Positions 58,178 to 64,000 of a DNA stretch of 64,000 bases are shown piece by piece. Position 1 is the first letter of the stretch, and each line of letters begins with the position of its first letter. The notes under the pieces are model-generated. The model saw only the letters and a list, made by a program, of their open reading frames with translations. It was not told where the DNA came from and made no database searches. The stretch covers positions 61,377,389 to 61,441,388 of the forward strand of contig CM069435.1 in the NCBI GenBank assembly GCA_035610365.1. The letters run 5' to 3'. The DNA comes from Aquatica leii. Taxonomy: Eukaryota; Arthropoda; Insecta; Coleoptera; Lampyridae. The translations under genes were made by a program, and so were the position numbers.

Positions 58178-59553
58178 AAGTAGAACGTTTTTGTGTATAT
58201 CAGTATATTTATAGTGCAATTGAAGGTGCAATTTGTGTTAACGTACAACTGTTACCTGTTACACGATGTAAGTATTATATCTTATGTAAATCAACAACTA
58301 GATTTTTCTATGGTTTCCTCAATATTGTAGAATTACATTAATTGTGGAATATGTTGAAGCGAAAGAATTTCTGTGATTTGTCGCGCCGACAAAAGCGGCG
58401 TATAATTTTGAAACAAGCCGACTCATTTAATAATTCAGTTACTGAATATAATTTGGAAACTACTAGAATTACTAACATTTTTTAAAATTCGCAAACATTG
58501 CCTTTTAATTTAGAACATTCACGATCAGACGAGAAAACATTAAGTAATTTTGAACAAACTATATCAACATGCCTGTAGTAGTTAATCATAAGTCATAAAT
58601 CATAGTTTTAATTTAGTAGGAAGGCATGATACTCTGTAGTTTTAAATTTCAAAATACTAGTAAACCATATGGGGTTGTATTATTTACTAACGAAAATAAT
58701 ATGACGTCAGAAATACCAACAAGTTAGCTGATTTAGGAATTTACTTTTAAGGCACACTACAAAAGGCAAGAAATGAGGGCCGAAAACATAAATTATGAAA
58801 CAACTGAAGATGAGGACTTAGGCCGTGGAGAAGACTATTTTAAAAAATATTACTTTATGTAAGCAGTATTGACGACAGATTAAGAAAAATTGAAAAAAAT
58901 CCTGTAATTGTACCCAATAAAGAGAAGGATTCATTGATAAAGTCTTTTTTGCCAATAACATCAATAGTGGAAATGAAGAATTTTGAACAGTTGAAAGAAG
59001 ATAAAATTAATCTTCAACATTTTGTAAGTTTTTAACATTAATGATATCAATTAGGATTTACACATTAAACACTAATTATTATACTTATAATGAATCATTT
59101 TCTTTAATTCTGTTTCTTACTTCATTTTGCTATAAACTGTACAATCATTACTGTTTTACTTAGATACAGCATTTAGTAAACTTATTGTTTTTTTTGTAAT
59201 ATATGAGAAATTTTAAACTTTCTATTTGTAGCATCAATATGTCAGCAGAATTGGTGGTTGCAATGGAAAAGAAACATTGCAGAGAATTTACAAAACTGTG
59301 TTCTCTAACAAGTTTGCAGTTTTATGTTCCTGGTTAGGCCATCGAGGAAACTTTGCAATAAAAAATTTGCAAACAACAATTGTAATTAAAGGTAGGAATT
59401 AAATGATAATCTGATAAACGTATCCATCTTGCTATTTTTTCAGATATAAAACTTGGCGAATATGCTGATTTTAAAGAGAAGGACATTGAGTCTTCTGTTA
59501 GCGAATGGTTCCGTTTAGCGAAACTGCGGTTGAGGCGAGAAAATGAAAAGTAA
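58178..59553 (+). pseudogene. DUF4806-domain protein gene, multi-exon, apparently disabled
   Basis: Exon signals are clear: a leader exon (58178-58267) before GTAAGT, an exon from 58331 with ATG at 58351 (KRKNFCDLSRRQKRRIILK) that meets a stop at 58483 after 44 codons though similar coding continues in frame, an acidic and linker part to 59023 in shifting frames (SIDDRLRKIEK, then FLPITSIVEM), donor GTAAGT, exon 59232-59391 (GGCNGKETLQRIY, VLCSWLGHRGN), donor GTAGGA, and a last exon 59444-59553 (EKDIESSVSEWFRLAKLRLR, then TAA). The last two exons match the DUF4806 domain, a family expanded in insects, partly linked to mobile elements; its function is unknown. The stop and frame changes in the 5' half suggest a pseudogene or a degenerate copy, although the domain exons themselves are intact. 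Confidence 0.7.
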
Positions 59554-59585
59554 AAACAATTAAATATATTTATTTTTTTTTATAG

Positions 59586-60049
59586 TGTTGCGTATTTATT
59601 ATTAAAAACTAATTTATTTAAACTATTAAAACTACGTTTACTTATTATAGAAATATGTATACTTTTAAATTAACCGAACTAATTAAATCTAATAATAAAA
59701 GAAACACTTACACTATAATTTATGTATAACACTTAAGATAAGATAAGATAACGTCTTCGGATTTGTTTACACTATTTATCACATACACGATTATTCTCGA
59801 TTCGGTGTACACTGTTATTTATGTAAAACGTCGCGCGTGCTAATCACTTATTTATCTTCACCTTAATTATCTTCTTAATACAGCTGCATTCGCGTTTCGA
59901 CAATAACTGACCTACGATTTCCATCTTCGGCTTTTATAGACATCAGCGAATTCTTCTCGATCGTTCCTCACTTTTCGCTATATTTTCTAGAAACTAGATA
60001 ACAGTTCTAGAAGGCTCTTGCATTTGCAAGTAATTTCTCGGACGTTTCA
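59586..60049 (-). repeat. Probable 3' LTR of the second Ty3/gypsy element
   Basis: Inferred, because the partner LTR is outside the window. A TG (60049-60048 on the minus strand, TGAAACG) directly follows a polypurine tract, and a CGCAACA end lies at 59586, giving 464 bases. It holds a TATA box (59931-59938) and a GATAA-type triple repeat (about 59733-59752). The left boundary is the less certain one. Confidence 0.45.
59931..59938 (-). promoter_or_regulatory. TATA box in the second element's LTR
   Basis: TATAAAAG on the minus strand, in the expected upstream part of the LTR. Confidence 0.55.
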
Positions 60050-60569
60050 CTGCCCCCTTCTTAGGACTGTTCTGTCCCAGAACAGGAGACTGGATGCGAC
60101 ACCGGTAAAAGGGATCGTGGCGATAGCGGCAGCTTCCTCCATTTCGGCAACTTCCTTGACCATAAAAGTAACAGTCAATGGACTTTTCCTGACCCAATAC
60201 TCTCCTCGGTTGGTAACTACAGACCAACACTTGAACGCCTGTTCCTCGGAAGACGGCCTCCAACATGTTTCGAACTGTCCTCCAATTCAATTGGTCTAAG
60301 CCACAACCAAGCTTGGGTACTGCCAATTTCTTAACATGATGGAACTCCATTTGTCTCTTGAGACTCCATAATGTTCGCCACAGATCTTTGTATAACGGCT
60401 TGACACGTGAGTATTTCTTGGTGACCAGATAGAAAACGAAGCGTCCGTCACCACGTAGTCCTAAAACCTTTCCGACTGCCGGTTGCTGTCTTCGTAATTC
60501 ATCTAGCTGTCCAAACTTCTTTTTAAACACGACTGCAACCCCTTTGGACATGTCAAGCTCCTCGCTCAC
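59994..60569 (-). CDS. Macrodomain (TARG1/OARD1-like) plus CCCH zinc-finger protein of a retroelement
   Basis: This 191-codon frame, directly after integrase, opens with a GTG overlapping the pol stop; the first ATG is codon 7 (60551). Residues 1-120 match the ADP-ribose-binding macrodomain of the TARG1/OARD1 type: GVAVVFKKKFG, YLVTKK with Lys51, and KLGCGLDQLNW with Asp92. In the human protein the Lys and Asp at these places are catalytic for removing ADP-ribose from acidic residues, so activity is plausible. The N-terminal AHC motif lies upstream of codon 1 in this frame, and the DLF strand only in the pol frame, so the domain's start is split by a frame break at 60591-60594. Residues 133-151 form a CCCH finger (C-X7-C-X5-C-X3-H), which often binds RNA. 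The frame then reads through the polypurine tract into the LTR. It is probably the C-terminal part of an original Pol fusion rather than a separate protein. Confidence 0.85.
   Translation of the reverse strand: MSEELDMSKGVAVVFKKKFGQLDELRRQQPAVGKVLGLRGDGRFVFYLVTKKYSRVKPLYKDLWRTLWSLKRQMEFHHVKKLAVPKLGCGLDQLNWRTVRNMLEAVFRGTGVQVLVCSYQPRRVLGQEKSIDCYFYGQGSCRNGGSCRYRHDPFYRCRIQSPVLGQNSPKKGAVKRPRNYLQMQEPSRTVI
60050..60062 (-). other. Polypurine tract of the second element
   Basis: AGAAGGGGGCAG on the minus strand, immediately before the probable LTR start; it also encodes part of the tail of the macrodomain frame. Confidence 0.6.
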
Positions 60570-61744
60570 GCAATGTGCGATGGCGTAATCTTTTGTGTCT
60601 GGAACAGGTCTTGTTGTTCCTCGGTGGTAACTCTGAACCTAGCTTTTCCAGAACCTCCGTATAAGTTCATAAACTTTTCGAACTCCATTTCTTCGATTGG
60701 ATTCCTGGTTCTGCTACTTATTACTCTGGTTCGGACCTGAACTTGCGGATTGTGGTTATCGCCAGCAAACGGGGCTAGACGATCGACGTGGACCACTTTT
60801 GGCTTGCCTCTGGGCGGTTTTCGGATGCGGTATATAACGTCGTTAATACGCTGCACGACTTCATAGGGGCCCTCCCATTGCCTTTGCAGCTTCGGCGACA
60901 AACCACGTCTCCTTTGAGGGTTATACAACCAGACCATATCGCCAGGTTGAAACCCACCATTTTGCGCCTTGACGTCATATCTTGTTTTCATCCTGTCGCT
61001 GGCAATTTGTGTGTTTTTACGGACCTCTTCATGTACTTCGTCCAACCTCTTGGCCAGCTTGCTGACGTAATCTTCTCCAGCAACTTCTTCTTCCGGTCTT
61101 CGCCCAAATTGAAGATCGCATGGTAATCTTATCTCACGACCGAGCATGACACAGGATGGTGTTTGGCCTGTGCTTTCGTGAACGGATGATCGGTATGCCA
61201 TTAAGAAAAGGTGCAAGTACTGATCCCAGTCCCTTTGGTGTTCGGACACTACCTTGGCTAAGTACTTGCCCATTGTTCGATTCATCCGTTCAACCATGCC
61301 ATCAGACTGAGGATGAAGAGGCGTTGTCCTAGTCTTTTTAATTCCTAACAGTCGGCAAACTTCTTGAAACAGCCCAGACTCAAAATTGCGGCCTTGATCG
61401 GAGTGTAATTCCAACGGAACTCCAAACCGGCAGAAAAACTCCTTTACTAATACGTCTGCGACTGTAGCTGCTTCCTGATTGGGTATGGCGTAAGCCTCCG
61501 TCCATTTCGTGAAATAATCCATCGCCACCAGAATGTATTTATTTCCCGAATCGGATTCTGGGAACGGCCCTGCGATGTCAATCGCTACTCTTTCCAAAGG
61601 GCTTCCTACGTTGTATTGTTTCATGGGTGCTTTGCGCTTTCTCGCTGGACCATTTCCTGAAGCGCAGACTATGCATTTACGGCACCATTTCATGACGTCC
61701 TCTTTGCAGTTCATCCAGTAGAATCGTTCTCGCACTTTACCCAA
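60566..61744 (-). pseudogene. pol: Integrase portion of Pol, second Ty3/gypsy element
   Basis: An open frame of 392 codons. It starts inside the zinc-binding region (CRKCIVC at residues 21-27; the His pair lies upstream across a frame break near 61790). The core has Asp56 (AIDIAGPF), Asp116 (HSDQG) and Glu152 (GMVERMN), spaced D-35-E, so the catalytic triad is complete. The C-terminal part (about 230-340) includes GDMVWLYNP and WEGPYEVV, the usual GPY/F-type module. The last 25 residues diverge from ordinary integrase tails and contain DLFQ, which fits the first strand of a macrodomain; the frame then stops at 60566-60568. Integrase inserts the cDNA into the genome. I class it as a pseudogene because the polyprotein is broken, although this section itself is intact. 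The start codon is only the first possible one, not a real initiator. Confidence 0.85.
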
Positions 61745-63272
61745 CGTCTTCTTAATGCCAAAGTGTCCTCCTGATGTCCCATCGTGGAGATGCTTCCAAC
61801 ACTTCGGTCACCCTGCTTTTCGGCACTACCAGCTGTAGTTTGTTTCCCGTGCCCTCGGCACTTTCTAGGATCGTTTAAGAAGACCGTCTTCTACTATCAA
61901 GGAGTCCCACTGCGCCCAGTACGCTTTGATATTTTTGCCCAAAGCACTCACTTCTTCCCAGGTTGGTCGTCGGCCGCTTTCTTTCCAGTCGAGGAGTAGT
62001 CTTATTTCAGGATCGTCTTCTTGTTCGCGACGTAACTGCTCAGGTTCCCACTCATCATCAACCATAGCAGTTCTCCGGAGGCATTCGACTTTTTCTTCCA
62101 GTCGCGAACAATGGCTGCAGTCCGCCGGACATGGTCTTCTGGATAAGGCATCAGCGTTCCGATGACTGCTTCCGGCACGGTGTTCTGTGTCGTAGTCATA
62201 CTCTTGCAGTCTCTCGATCCATCTTGCTACTTGTCCTTCTGGGTTACGGAACTGCAGTAGCCATTTTAAAGCGGCGTGGTCTGTTCTTAGTAAAAATCTT
62301 CGTCCATACAAATACTTGTAGAAATGTTCGATGGACTTAACGACTGCTAACAGCTCCCTCCTAGTCACGCAATAATTCCTTTCTGGCCTAGACAAAACCT
62401 TGCTAAAGTACGCGATCACCTTTTCTTGTCCATCTTGAACCTGCGAAAGGACCGCGCCTATGGCCATATTGCTTGCGTCGGTATCCAAAACAAACTTTCC
62501 ATCTTCTCGTGGATAACTCAAAATCGGCGAAGTGACTAGGGCCTGTTTTAGTTGATTAAAAGAATTTTCGCAGTCTTCATTCCATCTAAATTCTGCTTTT
62601 TCTTCGGTTAGTTTTGTCAATGGTTTGGCAATATTGGCAAATCCGGGGACAAATCTTCTATAATAAGTGCACAACCCAAGGAAACTTCGGACCTGATGTT
62701 TGTCGATCGGTCTTGGCCATGCTTGCACTGCTTGGATTTTGTCTGGGTCAGCCCTTACTCCGTCTCTAGATACGACGTGGCCAAGGTATTGACTTCCTTC
62801 TTAAATACGTGGCACTTCTTTGGGCTCAGTTTGAGGTTAGCCCCACGTAATCTCTGGAACACTTCCTTCAAGTTGTTTAAGTGCTCTTCAAACGACCTTC
62901 CAACCACGATCACGTCGTCCAGGTAGACCAAGCACGTCTTCCAAGACAATCCGCGCAAGATGGTCTCCATCAAACGCTCGAACGTTGCAGGAGCGTTACA
63001 CAGGCCGAAGGGCATTACAGTGAACTGCCACAAACCAGTTCCGATCGTAAAAGCTGTTTTTCACGATCCTTGGGTTCTAATTCTACCTGCCAGTATCCAC
63101 TCTTTAAATCTAACGTAGAAAACCACTGGGATCCTGACAGGGTGTCTAGCGTATCGTCAATTCTGGGTAAAGGGTAGCTGTCCTTTTGGTCACGTCGTTT
63201 AGCTGCCTGTAGTCTACGCAAAACCTCGTTGATCCATCCTTCTTCTTCACGAGTACCACTGGGGATGCCCAT
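61745..63272 (-). pseudogene. pol: Reverse transcriptase and RNase H portion of Pol, second element, frameshifted
   Basis: Three pieces in different frames. 63272-63015 has STLDLKSGYWQVEL, the palm strand with the first catalytic Asp. 63033-62755 has MPFGLCNAPATFERLM and the active-site YLDD (LVYLDDVIVV). 62728-61865 holds the thumb and connection (SFLGLCTYYRRFV) and RNase H (VLDTDASNMAIGAVL, RRELLAVVKSIEHF, RTDHAALKWL, NADALSRRP), ending at a TAG at 61865-61867. Breaks lie at 63057-63061, about 62787-62791, about 61868 and about 61790; each looks like a single-base change, the first in a T run. Between 61865 and 61745 the expected zinc-binding His region is readable across frames. The enzyme would copy RNA to DNA and remove the RNA strand. 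All catalytic motifs are preserved despite the breaks. Confidence 0.85.
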
Positions 63273-64000
63273 GGACTACTTGAAGGTTCAATCACGCCTT
63301 CTCTCTCCATATCCGTAATTATTTGTTCGGCTTCTTCTCTTTTCGCCAAAGGAAGTCTGCGTGGATGTTGTCGTATCGGCCGAGCGTCTCCGGTATTAAT
63401 TTTATGTTTCACCACGTTAGTTCTTCCTTTGGAGCCACTCTCCAGCGCGAACACATCTTGGTACTCTTGGATCAACACTTTAACTTTAGCCAGCTGGTCT
63501 TGGCTGAGGTTTTCGCATTTGGTGGTAAGAATGTCCAATAGATGTTGTGGACACTTCTTCGGCGACGTATCTTCGTTCGACTTCACGCATCTCACAATTT
63601 GTGATACTGGCGTGCATTGGCCTACCACGGTCTTCTTTTTTAGCGTTACAGGATCTGAGTTGATGTTTAAGATCCTTACTGGCATCGTCTCCTTTACTCG
63701 TACTAAAGTTCTGCCAACGAGTAGTCCCTTTTCAACTAAGCCGCCCTCCATTGGTTCAATCGCGCGTATGTAGCCTTCCCGGAGACTTCCATCCAGGCGT
63801 GCCATCACCACACTTTCAGTCCTTGCAGGCAGAGTCACGTCTTCACTCAATAAGACTCGCACGGCTGCCTTCTCTGACGAATGAAAAGGAATTTCTTCAT
63901 TGTCGATCTTCAGGACATCGTTCTTCATATCCAAATGGAACCCATACTTCTTTATCACGTCCATTCCCAGGATAACTTCTTCCGTGATGTCGGCTACCAG
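63146..64000 (-). pseudogene. pol: Protease end and reverse transcriptase start of Pol, second element (runs off edge)
   Basis: The frame is open from the window edge: before the nominal start at 63964 the sequence encodes a stretch ending EEVILGMDV, typical of the C-terminal part of a retroelement aspartic protease, so the active-site Asp lies beyond 64000. A long linker follows, then the reverse transcriptase fingers ([53 protein letters not shown]) until a frame break in a T run at 63184-63187, after which the frame ends at 63146. The following palm region is in the frame of 63272-63015. gag and the rest of the protease are outside the window. Confidence 0.85.

Larger units (their letters stand above)
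59586..64000 (-). mobile_element. Second Ty3/gypsy element with macrodomain ORF (partial, runs off right edge)
   Basis: Reading leftward from 64000: protease end, reverse transcriptase, RNase H, integrase, an additional macrodomain and CCCH zinc-finger frame, polypurine tract and 3' LTR. Its base composition is close to balanced, in clear contrast to the surrounding A/T-rich DNA. gag, most of the protease and the 5' LTR lie beyond the window. Several one-base frame breaks interrupt pol. Confidence 0.9.

Noticed and set aside
53545-60569. A CRISPR-like or defence-island explanation for the repeats and the macrodomain
   Set aside because: No regularly spaced repeats or prokaryotic genes are present; all repeats are eukaryotic transposon ends, and the macrodomain sits inside a retroelement.
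60018-63975. Plus-strand open frames across the second Ty3/gypsy element
   Set aside because: They are antisense to clear Pol and macrodomain coding sequence and have no recognisable domains; they exist because this element is less AT-rich.

Overview
The window looks like a piece of an insect nuclear genome (inference). It is very AT-rich, has long stretches without open reading frames, shows GT/AG-flanked exon fragments, and is crowded with eukaryotic transposable elements: Penelope-like, Jockey-like, Ty3/gypsy, piggyBac, mariner, IS630-like, Crypton and Mutator-like. No bacterial, organellar, tRNA or rRNA signal was seen. The only candidate single-copy host sequence is a short first coding exon with a core promoter near 4.06-4.25 kb; the rest may lie in a very long intron or in intergenic DNA.

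Layout. 0.36-1.3 kb: 5'-truncated Penelope-like element (family A) with a GIY-YIG endonuclease reading frame and a hammerhead-type ribozyme core. 4.0-4.3 kb: putative host promoter and first exon. 11.9-15.6 kb: decayed Jockey-like non-LTR retrotransposon. 18.48-26.65 kb: complete 8.2-kb Ty3/gypsy element with 1,140-bp LTRs that differ at one site, a 4-bp target duplication, gag and pol joined by an A AAA AAC slippery site, and an intact 1,066-residue Pol; gag carries an in-frame stop. 27.7-28.8 kb: second family-A copy and an IS630-like transposase remnant. 30.0-31.5 kb: non-autonomous terminal-inverted-repeat element. 34.0-37.0 kb: mariner remnant next to a nearly complete but broken family-A Penelope-like element on the minus strand. 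38.5-39.9 kb: internally deleted piggyBac element with intact TTAA-flanked ends. 40.2-40.6 kb: relic of a second Penelope-like family. 42 kb: helicase remnant. 45.1 and 55.7 kb: two palindromic family-A insertions made of inverted terminal copies, each with 13-bp flanking repeats. 46-49 kb: two Crypton tyrosine-recombinase relics. 53-54 kb: Mutator-like transposase pseudogene. 58.2-59.6 kb: multi-exon DUF4806-type pseudogene.

59.6-64.0 kb (minus strand, running off the right edge): a second Ty3/gypsy element, markedly more GC-rich than its surroundings. Downstream of integrase it carries a reading frame with a TARG1/OARD1-like macrodomain, keeping the Lys and Asp known to be catalytic in that family, followed by a CCCH zinc finger. 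I regard this retroelement-borne ADP-ribose-hydrolase-like module as the most unusual content of the window. Pol in this copy is broken by several one-base shifts, mostly in A/T runs, and the start of the macrodomain is split across one of them.
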